64,000 nucleotides of DNA from Blastopirellula sediminis (GCF_020966755.1 NZ_JAJKFT010000010.1:2258720-2322719), one strand, 5' to 3'; positions 1 through 12,943 are shown, numbered from the stretch's first letter. The notes: generated by a model not told the origin, from the letters alone. A program made the numbers and translations.

Positions 1-89
1 CGACGGCCCATCGATCAAAATGCAGCATCGAAAATCTCCAAGAACAAACGTCCCACGCGTCAGCGAAACCAGCGAACCGCGGCGATGCG

Positions 90-998
90 CTACGGAAGCT
101 GAGCCGTTTCGCCGCCGTTGATGGTCGCCAACCCTCGGTAGACGTCGAAGTCGATCGTCTCCGGCAGGAAGTGAACGCTGGCGTCGGCCATCAAAAAGTT
201 AGCGCCGCCGGGATGCAAACTGATGAACGGCAGGTGGCTAAAGGCGACGCCGTCATTGCGGTCGCGGCGAGAATTGATCGTGTCTTGATAGATCACCTTC
301 GCGCCGTAATACGCCTGATTGCTGAGAGCGCCGATGACCCAGACGCGAACGTTGCCGGGATAGCCGCTGTTGGTTCCGGTTCGATCGCGATGGGTGTACT
401 CGCCGATCATCAAGGTATTGCTCATGCCGTCGGTAATGTCGGCGGCGCGACGAGAGCCGTCGAAGCGGAAGACGCCGTTGTTCGGAATCCTGCCATGGGC
501 GGCCGAGATTAGCGTGCTGTCCTTCGTTGGGTCGTTGTAATAAACGCCGCCGACCCCTTGGTAGGTGAAGAGTGCGCCATCCGAGTACGCGGTCGCTGAG
601 GTGCTGATCTCTTGACCGTTGTAGCTGGGACAGAAAAACGCGTTGACCGGCGATTTGCGGACGTTGGCGTTCTGCGTCGAGTCGGGCGAGTACGAAAAGT
701 TGTATTGGTCGTAGAGCGAGTTCTGTTCAAGGAACGGCAGGATCGCCACCGCCAGGCCGTGCGAGTTCCAGGTATTGGTCGCTGCGACGTAAAAGGCGCC
801 CGGCGGAAGATTGGTCGGATAAGTGTCCATGTAGTTGTGGCAGGCCAATCCCATTTGCTTCAGATTGTTGCTGCACTGCATCCGTCGGGCCGCTTCCCGC
901 GCTTGCTGCACGGCCGGAAGCAGGAGGGCGATCAAAACGCCGATGATCGCAATGACGACCAATAACTCGACCAGCGTAAAACCTCGCGAATTGCGCAT
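90..998 (-). CDS. DUF1559 family pseudopilin-like protein
   Basis: 302-residue protein with a type IV prepilin-like start: a short basic leader MRNSRG, then [20 protein letters not shown], the signature of a prepilin-peptidase site followed by a hydrophobic helix, and the planctomycete continuation [20 protein letters not shown]. The C-terminal DUF1559 motif reads [17 protein letters not shown]; the usual DG is DA here. ATG at 998 is chosen because the leader starts there and GGGAG lies 7 bases upstream; the frame stays open further upstream but that part has no family resemblance. The family is hugely expanded in planctomycetes and its role is unknown; export and assembly as a pseudopilin is inference. 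It is a more distant relative of the two tandem copies at 11.8-14.0 kb. Confidence 0.9.
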   Translation of the reverse strand: MRNSRGFTLVELLVVIAIIGVLIALLLPAVQQAREAARRMQCSNNLKQMGLACHNYMDTYPTNLPPGAFYVAATNTWNSHGLAVAILPFLEQNSLYDQYNFSYSPDSTQNANVRKSPVNAFFCPSYNGQEISTSATAYSDGALFTYQGVGGVYYNDPTKDSTLISAAHGRIPNNGVFRFDGSRRAADITDGMSNTLMIGEYTHRDRTGTNSGYPGNVRVWVIGALSNQAYYGAKVIYQDTINSRRDRNDGVAFSHLPFISLHPGGANFLMADASVHFLPETIDFDVYRGLATINGGETAQLP

Positions 999-1266
999 GG
1001 AAGTGCTCCCGCAGGTAATTATGAGAAAAAAGAATAGCGCCAAATGAATGGATGAGAGATCGTCCAAATGGGGGAGAGATCCGCCCGCGCAAACCTTAGC
1101 CGCACTTGGCAAAGGTAGATTGACCCGTACTAGACGATCTTTATGGAAATTGTAGCCGTCGAAACTTGCGCGCTAAATAGTTCGTGGCAATAAAAATGAA
1201 AAATAATTAAGCGAAATTGAGCTCGGCAATACCTTGCTGGATGTTTGCGAAGACTGGAGTGGCTGG

Positions 1267-2082
1267 CTAAGAGAGTGGAATCTCTTGCCGATCGTAGGCC
1301 AACTGCATGTTGCGCGGCAGCTTGGCGTTCGTCTCCTGATGATCCATGCGGCAGGAGATGTGGGTGAAGTAGGTCTGCTTGGCGCCGATCCGCTCGGCCA
1401 CGGCGACCGCTTCGTCCAAAGAATAGTGCGTCGGATGAGGATCGAAGCGCAGGGCGTCGAGGATCAAGACGTCGAGCCCTTGGAGCAGTGGGAAGCTTTC
1501 TTCCGGGATTTCGTTGGTATCGGTGCAGTAGGCGATATTGCCGATCCGGAAGCCGAGAACGTCGAACCGCGGGCCATGTTTCAGGCGAATCGGGGTCACC
1601 AGAGCGCCCTGGGTGATAAACGGGGTCAACCCAATCTCGCGAAATTCTAGCGCTGGCGCGGCGCCGATGTGGGTCGGCGTGAGGTTGGAGAAGGCGTAGT
1701 CGTAGGCGGTGCGGATCCGCTTTTCGACCTGCGGCTCGCAGTACAGCGGCACTGAATGCCCCAGGTAGAACTGAAATAGCCGCAAATCGTCGAGCCCGTA
1801 CAAATGGTCGGCATGCTCGTGGGTGTAGGCGACCGCATGGACGATGCCGATGTCTTCCCGCAGCAGCTGCGACCGCATGTCCGGCGGGGTGTCGATCAGC
1901 AGATTTCCTTCCGGCAGACCCCAAATGACCGAGCACCGCATCCGCTTGTTATGCGGATCGCTACTGGTGCAAACCGGGCAGCCGCAGCCGATCGCGGGTA
2001 CGCCGACCGAGGTCCCTGTCCCGAGGAGGATCAATTTTCCGCGAATATCGCGGGTTTTTACAGGTTTGACGGCGGAGTTCAA
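1267..2082 (-). CDS. PhnP-like MBL-fold metallo-hydrolase
   Basis: 271-residue cytoplasmic metallo-beta-lactamase-fold hydrolase. The zinc motif THEHADH is at residues 87-93. The N-terminal GTGTSVGVPAIGC (about 21-33) followed by further cysteines (C35, C38, C50) is characteristic of the PhnP / ElaC-like branch, where these cysteines hold a structural zinc. Later His and Asp residues (YCTDTNE, DPHPTHYS, FTHIS) complete the metal site. PhnP itself is a cyclic phosphodiesterase of phosphonate breakdown, but no phn genes lie nearby, so the substrate here is unknown. It is transcribed away from secA across a 349-base gap. Confidence 0.9.
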   Translation of the reverse strand: MNSAVKPVKTRDIRGKLILLGTGTSVGVPAIGCGCPVCTSSDPHNKRMRCSVIWGLPEGNLLIDTPPDMRSQLLREDIGIVHAVAYTHEHADHLYGLDDLRLFQFYLGHSVPLYCEPQVEKRIRTAYDYAFSNLTPTHIGAAPALEFREIGLTPFITQGALVTPIRLKHGPRFDVLGFRIGNIAYCTDTNEIPEESFPLLQGLDVLILDALRFDPHPTHYSLDEAVAVAERIGAKQTYFTHISCRMDHQETNAKLPRNMQLAYDRQEIPLS

Positions 2083-2431
2083 AAGTCAGGCGACCTAAAG
2101 TGTTGAGGAAACTGGCGTTTGGTCGAGTCGCAGCTTGCAGATAGGGCTGACTGGATGATTGTTTCGGGGAGCCGCGAGCTTTTCAACCGCAGGAAGCGCG
2201 AAGTCGCGATCTTCCTGCGCTTCTACAACTTGGGGCAAAGATTGTCCCGATTTGAGCGAAGAGCCCAGTTGGCCCGGGATCGAAGCGCGGTTGACCGGGT
2301 GATATAATCCTTATAAGCTACCCAGCGGAAAGGGTTTGCGCACATTTTGCCTGCGCAATTCATGTCTTCTTCGGGACATTTTCACCTCTAACCTTTCCCT
2401 ATTTTTAGACCCGACATAAGCAAAGCGACCG
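2083..2431. other. divergent intergenic region upstream of secA
   Basis: Gap of 349 bases between the divergent MBL hydrolase and secA. It contains an extended -10 promoter candidate for secA near 2300-2308 and an AT-rich leader. A 62-codon open frame starting at 2119 has no SD and no recognisable family, so I do not call it a gene. Confidence 0.6.
2300..2308 (+). promoter_or_regulatory. candidate extended -10 promoter of secA
   Basis: TGATATAAT is an extended -10 element (TG-N-TATAAT). No good -35 is seen at normal spacing, which extended -10 promoters tolerate. It would give a leader of about 115 bases before the secA ATG at 2432. Confidence 0.4.
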
Positions 2432-6139
<3,708 letters not shown>

Positions 6140-6161
6140 CATACCTGCCGATAAACAGAGT

Positions 6162-6183
6162 GCGGAGCCGGCCGGCGCTCCGC
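6162..6183 (+). terminator. GC-rich hairpin after secA
   Basis: GCGGAGC and GCTCCGC pair around an 8-base loop, 22 bases after the secA stop. There is no T-run, so it may be an RNA 3'-end stabiliser or a weak/Rho-linked stop and not a true intrinsic terminator. Confidence 0.35.
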
Positions 6184-6273
6184 GCTCAGTTCCCTCCTGA
6201 GAAACGCCCTTCGATCGGCTCACCTCGAAGCGGCGTCGCTGAAAAGCAATAAGAGCCCGGGAAAGGATTCCCC

Positions 6274-7584
6274 ATGGGTTGGTTACTCAACATCATCTAT
6301 CTTGGCGCTCTCACTGCGGCCATGCCGTTTTTCGCCTGGTCGACGCTGGTGCGCGGACGTCGCCGCGGCGGTCTGTTGCAAAAGTTCTTTGGCCTGGTCG
6401 CCGTTCGTAAAGGGGATCGTCCCTGCGTCTGGCTGCATGCGGTCAGCGTCGGCGAAGTCAATCTGCTAGCAACCATCATTCAGGCGGTCCGCAACCAATC
6501 GCCCAGCGTTGATATCTACGTCACCACGACGACCAAAAGCGGATACGAATTGGCGCGGGCTCGCTATGACGATTGCGTCGTCAGCTACGCGCCGCTCGAT
6601 TTCACCTGGGCGGTGAAGACGGCGCTTCGCCGCATTCGCCCGCAGACGTTGATCCTGGCCGAACTCGAAATCTGGCCGAACCTGATTTCGATCTCGAAGG
6701 CCCGCGGCGTCAACGTCGCGGTGGTCAACGGACGACTGAGCGAAAAGAGCTATCAAGGCTATCGCCGCGTCTCGTCGCTGCTCCGACCGGTGCTGCGGAA
6801 GCTCGATTGCATCGCGGTGCAGGACTGGACCTATGCCGAACGTTTTGTCGCCTTGGGCGCTCCGGCCAAGCGGGTGATCTCTACCGGTTCGCTCAAGTTC
6901 GACGGCGCCGAAACGAATCGTCGCAATCTGAAAACGATGCGCCTGCGACGCTTGGCCGAGATTCCGGCCGACGCGATCGTCTTTCTCGCCGGCAGTACGC
7001 AAGCGGGCGAAGAAGAAGCGGCGCTCAATGCATTTCTGGCGGCCAAGCCGCGTCATCCCAATTTGCGACTGATCTTGGTGCCGCGGCATCCCGAGCGGTT
7101 TGACGAAGTCGCCGCGATGCTCGACGAACGGGGCGTCAATTGGTCGCGACGATCGTCGCTGGAACATAGCGTGGTCGATCCGACTGCCTGTGTGCTGTTG
7201 GTCGATACGGTCGGCGAATTGGCGGCGTGGTGGGGCGTGGCCGACGTGGCGTTTGTCGGCGGCAGCTTTGGTCGCCGCGGCGGTCAGAACATGATCGAAC
7301 CGGCCGCTTATGGCGCCGCGGTCAGCTTTGGACCGAACACGAAAAACTTCCGCGACATCGTGCAGATGCTGCTCGAAGAAGATGCGGCTGTGATGGTCGC
7401 CGACGAAGCGGCGCTGATTGAGTTCGTCGGTCGCTGCTTAGACGAGCCGGAGTATTGCGAACTGTTGGGCGATAACGCCCAGCAAGTGGTCGCGTCGCAG
7501 ATTGGCGCCGTCGAACGAACGATGGAAGCCCTGCGCCCTTTCTTGCCGGCGCCGGAGTTTATTCGTCACCGGATGGCGGCGTAG
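6274..7584 (+). CDS. waaA: Kdo transferase (lipid A glycosyltransferase, GT30)
   Basis: 436-residue 3-deoxy-D-manno-octulosonate transferase, a membrane-anchored cytoplasmic-face enzyme that adds Kdo to lipid A precursors. It has the N-terminal membrane anchor (residues about 1-25), the hallmark WLHAVSVGEV, AELEIWPNLI, VNGRLSEKSYQGYRR, then the GT-B second half with AGSTQAGEE, PRHPERFDEV and GGSFGRRGGQNMIEPAAYG. AAAGGA sits 8 bases before ATG. Its presence supports a Gram-negative type outer membrane with LPS or a lipid A-like molecule. Its 3' end overlaps the convergent next gene by 26 bases. Confidence 0.94.
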   Translation: MGWLLNIIYLGALTAAMPFFAWSTLVRGRRRGGLLQKFFGLVAVRKGDRPCVWLHAVSVGEVNLLATIIQAVRNQSPSVDIYVTTTTKSGYELARARYDDCVVSYAPLDFTWAVKTALRRIRPQTLILAELEIWPNLISISKARGVNVAVVNGRLSEKSYQGYRRVSSLLRPVLRKLDCIAVQDWTYAERFVALGAPAKRVISTGSLKFDGAETNRRNLKTMRLRRLAEIPADAIVFLAGSTQAGEEEAALNAFLAAKPRHPNLRLILVPRHPERFDEVAAMLDERGVNWSRRSSLEHSVVDPTACVLLVDTVGELAAWWGVADVAFVGGSFGRRGGQNMIEPAAYGAAVSFGPNTKNFRDIVQMLLEEDAAVMVADEAALIEFVGRCLDEPEYCELLGDNAQQVVASQIGAVERTMEALRPFLPAPEFIRHRMAA

Positions 7585-8785
7585 TTTCCGGTTCCGCCTG
7601 CGCAGATCCTGCTCGCTCGCCGAGCCATTGAATAGACTGTGCAACTCCCCCTTCGAGCGTCACGTCTTCCGCATTATCGGCGACGAACTTGACGTCAACG
7701 TCGTGCTCGGTCAATGTCTGCGCGAAGTCCTGCACGTCATCAAAGTCGAGCGATTCCTCTTCCTGCGGGTAGTAGAGAAAGACGGGGCACTTGATCCCTT
7801 CGGGGTGGCTGCTGGGCGTTTGCTCGCTCTCGTGGAAGATGAACATGTCGGTCGTCTCGTCGGTTCGCCGTTTGGTATCGATACAAGGAGCCAGAGCGAC
7901 GCAGCCTGCCAATCGCGGTTCGTTTTCGGCTAACAGTAGCGAGATCGTGCCCGCGAAATCTGATCCGGCGGCGTAAATTCGCTGCGGATCGACTTGCGGC
8001 AAGTTGCGGATCGCATATTCGACGGCGTTGCGTCCATTGGCGACGCCGAAACAGGCGTCCTTCATCCGCCGGCGAGCGCGATCCAGGTTGTGTTTGAAAT
8101 CTCTGTCCGACATCTCGAACGCTTTTTCCGGAATCTGCCCGTCGATCGAATAGACGATCACCGCGTAGCCTGCTTCGACGTAAGGAAGCGCTTCGGGATA
8201 CGTTTCGCTCGGCGTGACCGAAACTCCGGCGAGGACATTCGCGGCCAGCGGCGGCATGACGATGCAGGGGAGCGACTTCTCCGCATGTTCGCCGGGAGGC
8301 AAATAAATGCGTAGTTGCATTCGCGAGCCGGGGCCTTCGCCAGTTTTCGATTGAACCCAACTGGTCGGAATTTCGAGCGGCGGCTTCGCGGCGAATTCGC
8401 CAGGGGCGGGAAGATCAGGATAAGCGATTTGGGGAAGGCGAGCGGCGATTGCGTTTCGCTTGTCGTATTCGGCCTGGCGCTCGGCAGCTTCGGCGGCCCG
8501 TTTCGCTTGTTCCTGTTGCTGGGCGACCGGATCGTCCCAGTAGAGGTTCCAGACCTGACCAATCGTTCCGGCGGAAAGGGCGAGCGTCACCGCGATCGTC
8601 GCGAAAGTCAGCACCTTGCGAAGTTGTCGAGGATTGACTTCGCCTTGCGGCGTGGGGCGAGGCAGTGAATTGAGCGGGACCGTGACTTGTGCCGAGCAGA
8701 CGTCGCAGGTGAACGTTTGACCGACTTTGTCTTCGCTCAGATCGAAAGGGCGGCCGCAATTGGAGCAGGTGAAGTAGATCGACAT
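7559..8785 (-). CDS. zinc-ribbon, membrane-anchored alpha/beta-hydrolase-like protein (probable pseudoenzyme)
   Basis: 408-residue protein in four parts: an N-terminal zinc ribbon (C7, C10, C27, C30); a Pro-rich linker; one membrane helix near residues 56-78; a short charged helix; then a domain that resembles dienelactone-hydrolase / prolyl-oligopeptidase-type alpha/beta hydrolases. It is a paralogue of the next gene upstream (8909-10174). At the nucleophile elbow it has AGSDFAG where the paralogue has AGHSSAG; the acid loop has lost its Asp pair; and the catalytic His is missing. It is therefore likely to be catalytically dead. The function is unknown. The two genes are 123 bases apart in the same direction, with a perfect 10-base inverted repeat upstream of this one. 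Confidence 0.85.
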   Translation of the reverse strand: MSIYFTCSNCGRPFDLSEDKVGQTFTCDVCSAQVTVPLNSLPRPTPQGEVNPRQLRKVLTFATIAVTLALSAGTIGQVWNLYWDDPVAQQQEQAKRAAEAAERQAEYDKRNAIAARLPQIAYPDLPAPGEFAAKPPLEIPTSWVQSKTGEGPGSRMQLRIYLPPGEHAEKSLPCIVMPPLAANVLAGVSVTPSETYPEALPYVEAGYAVIVYSIDGQIPEKAFEMSDRDFKHNLDRARRRMKDACFGVANGRNAVEYAIRNLPQVDPQRIYAAGSDFAGTISLLLAENEPRLAGCVALAPCIDTKRRTDETTDMFIFHESEQTPSSHPEGIKCPVFLYYPQEEESLDFDDVQDFAQTLTEHDVDVKFVADNAEDVTLEGGVAQSIQWLGERAGSAQAEPETTPPSGDE

Positions 8786-8813
8786 TCGTTCTTTCGTTTC
8801 AACCGAAGCGGCG

Positions 8814-8845
8814 AATTGGAATAAGTCTACAAGGATATTCCAATT
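8814..8845. promoter_or_regulatory. inverted repeat upstream of the 8785 gene
   Basis: AATTGGAATA (8814-8823) and TATTCCAATT (8836-8845) are perfect inverted arms with a 12-base spacer, 29-60 bases upstream of the start codon of the minus-strand gene. Placement suits an operator or a leader hairpin. No T-run follows. Confidence 0.4.
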
Positions 8846-8908
8846 GGTTCCTCCTTGCTTGGGAAGTTAATGTCGAAATCGTCCGATTTTTCGCCAACTA
8901 GCGTAAGG

Positions 8909-10174
8909 TCATCGCTGGCTCGCCTTTTGACGAATCCACTGGACGCCCTTCGGAACGCCTTCATCGATCATCGATTCGTAGTGTTCCCCAGTTTCGACCG
9001 TTTCGAATGTCACATCGACGCCGGCCTGCGCAAGTTGCTTGGAGAAGGCTTGCGACTCGCTGATTTCTACATTGGAGTCGTCGCGGGCATGAAACAGAAA
9101 GACAGGACACTGAATCGTGGATACGTTGTTGTTGGGAGAGCTATCGTGCAGGAATTGCTTTAGTCCGGGATAGATGCGATTGACGCCGGGAACCCAGGTC
9201 AGCGCTGCGAGTCTTCCTTCGACATCGGAGCAAGGAGCGTAGGCGATTGCTCCGGCCAAACGTGGTTCGTGCGCGGCGAGCAGTAGCGACAACGTACCGG
9301 CCGAACTATGTCCGGCCGTGTAGATCTTGTTGGGATTCACCTGCGGGACGTTTTGCAGGACGTAGTCGATGGCGTTCTTCCCATTCATGACGCCGGCGCA
9401 TGAGCCGCGGAACGCCTCGTAGCTGATGATCGCGTCGCTGCCGTTTCGCTGCATGTCGGCTGGATCTTCTTCATCTTCAGGGCCGTCGATCGAATAGAAA
9501 ACGACGACCATGCCTGCTTCGGCGTACGGGAGCGTTTCGTCATGGTAGTCGTCGTCATCCATTTCGCAGCCATACAGCAGCGGCGTACCGGCCGGAGCGA
9601 CGAGCACGCACGGCAGCGAGCCCGGCTGATGATCGCCAGGCGGCATGTAGATCCGCAGCTGCATCTTGCCGGCGGGACCAGAGCCATGACTTTGGACGAA
9701 CGCAACGCGAACGTCGCTGCCGGGAATTCCGTGGGAAGAGGTAACCGCAGGAATCGGCTTGTAAGCGTAGGCGTTCAGTCGCTCGGCAAAGCCGGGACCC
9801 GACGGACCTGCGCCGGCCGATGGCAAGTAAGCGAGGATGCCGCAGCAAGCGATCACGATCATCGCGAAGATGCCGGCGATGCCGCCGACGACATACAGTA
9901 GCGTTTTCAAACCGCTGTTCATGCCTGACTTTTTCTTCGGCGGCGCAGCGGCGGCGGTGCGCGGTTTCGGCGGCAACGGGGCAAGGGACGATGCGGCCGC
10001 GAAGGGATCTTCTTTGATTCCGTATTCCAGCGGATCGTCTTCAAGCGGCGCTACGGCCGGCAGCGGTATCGACATCGTCGCGCCGCACGCTTTGCACTTC
10101 GCTTGTTTGCCGGCAAGTTGCTCGCCGACCGAATAATTCTTGCCGCAACTGGGGCAGTTGAATTGAATCGACAT
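8909..10174 (-). CDS. zinc-ribbon, membrane-anchored alpha/beta hydrolase
   Basis: 421-residue paralogue of the gene at 7559-8785. N-terminal zinc ribbon (C7, C10, C27, C30), a Pro/Ala-rich linker, a transmembrane helix near residues 90-115, and an alpha/beta hydrolase domain likely to be outside the cytoplasm. The catalytic set looks complete: nucleophile elbow AGHSSAG, acid loop HARDDS, and late His in GEHYES. The start at 10174 (MSIQFNCPSCG) is preferred over 10183 because it aligns with the paralogue start; neither has a clear SD. Substrate is unknown; family members are esterases or peptidases. Confidence 0.85.
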   Translation of the reverse strand: MSIQFNCPSCGKNYSVGEQLAGKQAKCKACGATMSIPLPAVAPLEDDPLEYGIKEDPFAAASSLAPLPPKPRTAAAAPPKKKSGMNSGLKTLLYVVGGIAGIFAMIVIACCGILAYLPSAGAGPSGPGFAERLNAYAYKPIPAVTSSHGIPGSDVRVAFVQSHGSGPAGKMQLRIYMPPGDHQPGSLPCVLVAPAGTPLLYGCEMDDDDYHDETLPYAEAGMVVVFYSIDGPEDEEDPADMQRNGSDAIISYEAFRGSCAGVMNGKNAIDYVLQNVPQVNPNKIYTAGHSSAGTLSLLLAAHEPRLAGAIAYAPCSDVEGRLAALTWVPGVNRIYPGLKQFLHDSSPNNNVSTIQCPVFLFHARDDSNVEISESQAFSKQLAQAGVDVTFETVETGEHYESMIDEGVPKGVQWIRQKASQR

Positions 10175-10336
10175 GAAAGACATTCGCGAGTGTGGATGGA
10201 TGAGGATGCGCGTATGATAACCGATCGGGGGGGCGTCGTCACTTCCTTTCTCCCTGCTCGTCAGCGCCGCGTATTGCTCGCTAGAATGGTCGATCTTTCG
10301 TTTCGCGTTTGCATCCTAGTAGGGAGTTTGGATTCG

Positions 10337-11344
10337 ATGTCGAGCGTATCTCCGTTAGATCAATTAATGCAGATGATTAGCGGCTACCAGGTTTCTCAGA
10401 TCGTGATGACGGTCAGCGAAATGGGGATAGCCGACCTGTTGAAGAAGGGACCTGCTTCGGTGGAAGTATTGGCGCAGCAATGCGGCGCCAAGCCGGAGCG
10501 TCTCTATCGTCTGCTGCGAGCCGCCGCCTCGGTCGGCGTCTTTGCCGAAACCGATCCCGGCATCTTCACGATGACGCCGCTGGCTGAACCGCTGCAAAGC
10601 GACCACCCGCTGACGCTGCGTCCCTTTGCGATCATGATGCTGGACGAGCATTACGTGACTTGGGGGCGACTCGGCGCCTCGGTGAAGTCGGACGAGAATG
10701 CGTTTGAGGCCGCCTATGGTGAGCCGTTCTTCGACTTCCTCGGCAAGAATCCGAAGTCGGCCGCGATTTTCGATGCGGCGATGACCAGCATCCATGGTCG
10801 CGAAACCGAGGCGATTCTGGACGCCTACGATTTCTCGCAGTTCGGTACGATCGCCGACGTCGGCGGGGGCAACGGCTCGAAACTGATCGCGGTTCTGCAA
10901 AAGCATCCGCAACTGTGCGGCATGTTGTTTGATTTGCCGCATGTGGTCGAACGGGCCGCACCGAACTTTACCGAGGCCAAGGTCGACGACCGGATGACCC
11001 TGGTCGGCGGCGACTTCTTCGCGGAAGTTCCTTCCGGCGCCGACGCCTACATGATGCGGCACATCATCCACGACTGGGACGACGAAAAGAGCGCGCTGAT
11101 TCTGAAGAACTGCCGCGCGGCGATGAAGCCGGGGCAAAAGCTGCTGCTGGTCGAATACGTCATCCCGGCCGGCAACGATCCGTTCTTTGGAAAGTTGCTC
11201 GACCTGACGATGATGCTGATCCCCGGCGGCAAAGAACGAACCGAATCCGAGTACCGCGACCTGTTGGCGAGTTGCGGGTTCCGGCTGGACGGCGTGATCA
11301 ACACGTCGCAGGCGATCTCGGTATTGGAATCGTTCGCCGTTTAG
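10337..11344 (+). CDS. SAM-dependent O-methyltransferase (COMT/ASMT type)
   Basis: 335-residue enzyme of the Methyltransf_2 family. Residues 1-90 form the winged-helix dimerisation domain (QIVMTVSEMGIADLL, AQQCGAKPERLYRLLRAA). The SAM domain has the glycine motif IADVGGGNGS, the acidic LFDLPHVVE, the catalytic-His segment RHIIHDWDDEK and the late LLLVEYVIP. Such enzymes methylate hydroxyl groups of small, often aromatic or isoprenoid molecules; the substrate here cannot be told. ATG 10337 follows AGGGAG by 11 bases; longer frames upstream run antisense through the previous gene. Its end nearly touches a convergent lipoprotein gene. Confidence 0.88.
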   Translation: MSSVSPLDQLMQMISGYQVSQIVMTVSEMGIADLLKKGPASVEVLAQQCGAKPERLYRLLRAAASVGVFAETDPGIFTMTPLAEPLQSDHPLTLRPFAIMMLDEHYVTWGRLGASVKSDENAFEAAYGEPFFDFLGKNPKSAAIFDAAMTSIHGRETEAILDAYDFSQFGTIADVGGGNGSKLIAVLQKHPQLCGMLFDLPHVVERAAPNFTEAKVDDRMTLVGGDFFAEVPSGADAYMMRHIIHDWDDEKSALILKNCRAAMKPGQKLLLVEYVIPAGNDPFFGKLLDLTMMLIPGGKERTESEYRDLLASCGFRLDGVINTSQAISVLESFAV

Positions 11345-11347
11345 CGG

Positions 11348-11803
11348 TTACTTCGACGTGATGTCGAGCTTCACCGGTTCCATCCCCGGCGCCACATCGA
11401 CAATCAGGTCGGTGGTGAGCGGCGAAGAGTACTTGATCGGCGTGATGAAGGTCACGCCTTGTTCGATGTTCCCCATCGCGGCGTTTTCAGGCGTTTCGTT
11501 CTCGTCTTCCGAGGGCGCCGCTTCGGCTTGCTTCTTGGTGCTGATCTTGACGATCGTCACCTTGTAGCTGCCGGGAGGAAGGCCGTCATTGGCCGTGTAG
11601 GAGGCGATCGTAAACTGACCGCCGGCGTCGGATTTACCCGACGCCGGTCGGCCTCCTTCGACGGGGCTAAAACTGATTGCGGCGTCGGCCAGCGGCTCGC
11701 CGTCCAGCGTCACGCTTCCTTGCAGCGGTTGCAATTTGCTGTCGCCGCAGCCGCTGACCAAAGCCGTGATGAGGAGCAGACCGAAAATGCGTAAGGCGTG
11801 CAT
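11348..11803 (-). CDS. lipoprotein with carboxypeptidase-regulatory-like beta domain
   Basis: 151-residue lipoprotein: a hydrophobic signal of 18 residues ends in the lipobox VSG-C19. The rest (GSVTLDGEPLADAAISFSP, later GSYKVTI) resembles the Ig-like fold of carboxypeptidase regulatory / transthyretin-like domains, including the typical YTANDGLPPGSYKV turn. Such small lipoproteins commonly sit beside DUF1559 genes in planctomycetes. It starts 45 bases after a DUF1559 gene on the same strand and is probably cotranscribed with it. Confidence 0.85.
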   Translation of the reverse strand: MHALRIFGLLLITALVSGCGDSKLQPLQGSVTLDGEPLADAAISFSPVEGGRPASGKSDAGGQFTIASYTANDGLPPGSYKVTIVKISTKKQAEAAPSEDENETPENAAMGNIEQGVTFITPIKYSSPLTTDLIVDVAPGMEPVKLDITSK

Positions 11804-11848
11804 GAGGGTATTTCCAATCTAAGTGCGGTAGGACAAGGATCTCGCGAT

Positions 11849-12838
11849 TTAGAGATCAATGACCAGGCCATCGTCTCGCTGGCCAAGACGCTGGTAGGCG
11901 GTGTGATTGATCGTTTCGGCGAGGAACGAGACCGAGCCATCTCCCTTCAGAAACTGGGCGCCGCCGGGGTGAAGCGAGCGGAAGCCGAATTCCAAGTTCC
12001 AATTGCACATCGCATAGCAGGTATCGCCGCCGGGAGCTTCGGCCTGCGTATGACAAGTGTCGGTGTTGATCGGGATCAACGTCGTGACCAGGCCGTTGCC
12101 GTTGTTGGAGTGGGCCCAGCCGTTGCTGTTGTGGACCGAACATTGCGGGCGAACTTCGCCGAAGAAGATCGTGTTCGAGAGCCCGTCGGTGGTATGCGAG
12201 AACTTGCCGACGTACTTGTTGCCGCGGCGGGTGAACGGACCGGCCGGATTGACTTCATTGTGCGAGGTATCGTTGCGGAAGCCGTTCATCGCGGCGCCCT
12301 GCGAACATGGGCAATTCGGGTTGCCGGTCGAACCGACGCCGCTGGGGCCAAAGTTCGCCGAGTAGTTGTGCGAGGCGATGATCGATCCCGGGACAAGTCC
12401 GCCGCTGGTATCGCTGGGGCAGACGTAGGCGTCGACGATGACGTGCCGGACCTTCTTGGAATTGGTCGGAGCGTCAATGAACTGTTCGTGGACGGCGGTG
12501 TTGGAGGAGAAGTCGATTTTGTCGTACAGCGCCGACTGTTCGATGAACGGCAGCATCGCGACGTGAATCGGACCACGTTCCGGATCGGGGGAAGGGGGCG
12601 TCGGAGTCGACCACGGAGTGTCGTGCTTCCAGAATCCGCCCGGCGGCAGCGACTGGAACGTGTCATGGTAGTTATGCAGCGCCAGCCCAATCTGTTTCAG
12701 GTTGTTGCTGCAATGCATTCGTCGCGCGGCTTCGCGAGCTTGTTGCACGGCCGGCAACAGCAGGGCGATTAAAACGCCGATGATCGCGATCACGACGAGC
12801 AATTCAACGAGCGTAAAGCCGAGATTTCTAGACTTCAT
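11849..12838 (-). CDS. DUF1559 family pseudopilin-like protein (tandem copy 2)
   Basis: 329 residues, starting [14 protein letters not shown] with the prepilin-like helix and [15 protein letters not shown]. The C-terminus [16 protein letters not shown] is the DUF1559 signature. It is a close paralogue of the gene at 13020-14021: the last 60 residues differ at only a handful of positions (for example [15 protein letters not shown] against [15 protein letters not shown]). ATG 12838 is chosen for the leader; eight upstream codons are open but do not fit. Several conserved Cys pairs (NCPCSQG, DTCHTQ, DTCYAMCNW) suggest disulfides in an exported protein. Confidence 0.9.
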   Translation of the reverse strand: MKSRNLGFTLVELLVVIAIIGVLIALLLPAVQQAREAARRMHCSNNLKQIGLALHNYHDTFQSLPPGGFWKHDTPWSTPTPPSPDPERGPIHVAMLPFIEQSALYDKIDFSSNTAVHEQFIDAPTNSKKVRHVIVDAYVCPSDTSGGLVPGSIIASHNYSANFGPSGVGSTGNPNCPCSQGAAMNGFRNDTSHNEVNPAGPFTRRGNKYVGKFSHTTDGLSNTIFFGEVRPQCSVHNSNGWAHSNNGNGLVTTLIPINTDTCHTQAEAPGGDTCYAMCNWNLEFGFRSLHPGGAQFLKGDGSVSFLAETINHTAYQRLGQRDDGLVIDL

Positions 12839-12915
12839 GATGGGGCGGGCCTGACCGAGCACAGGAGTGTTGCGCCAATTCTGGCGGTGTTAATAGAGGA
12901 ATAAAGAGGGGATTT

Positions 12916-12943
12916 ATTCTATATTACTGGGAGGGTCGTGCAA
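12916..12943 (-). promoter_or_regulatory. candidate promoter for the DUF1559-lipoprotein pair
   Basis: Read on the minus strand: TTGCAC, 16 bases, TAGAAT, in an AT-rich spacer 78 bases upstream of ATG 12838. Matches sigma-70 spacing moderately. Confidence 0.3.

Noticed and set aside
2119-2307. 62-codon frame upstream of secA
   Set aside because: No SD, no hydrophobic or domain pattern, and it overlaps the secA promoter candidate.
11798-12772. 324-codon open frame antisense to a DUF1559 gene
   Set aside because: Arg/Val/Ala-rich shadow; DUF1559 signature is on the other strand.
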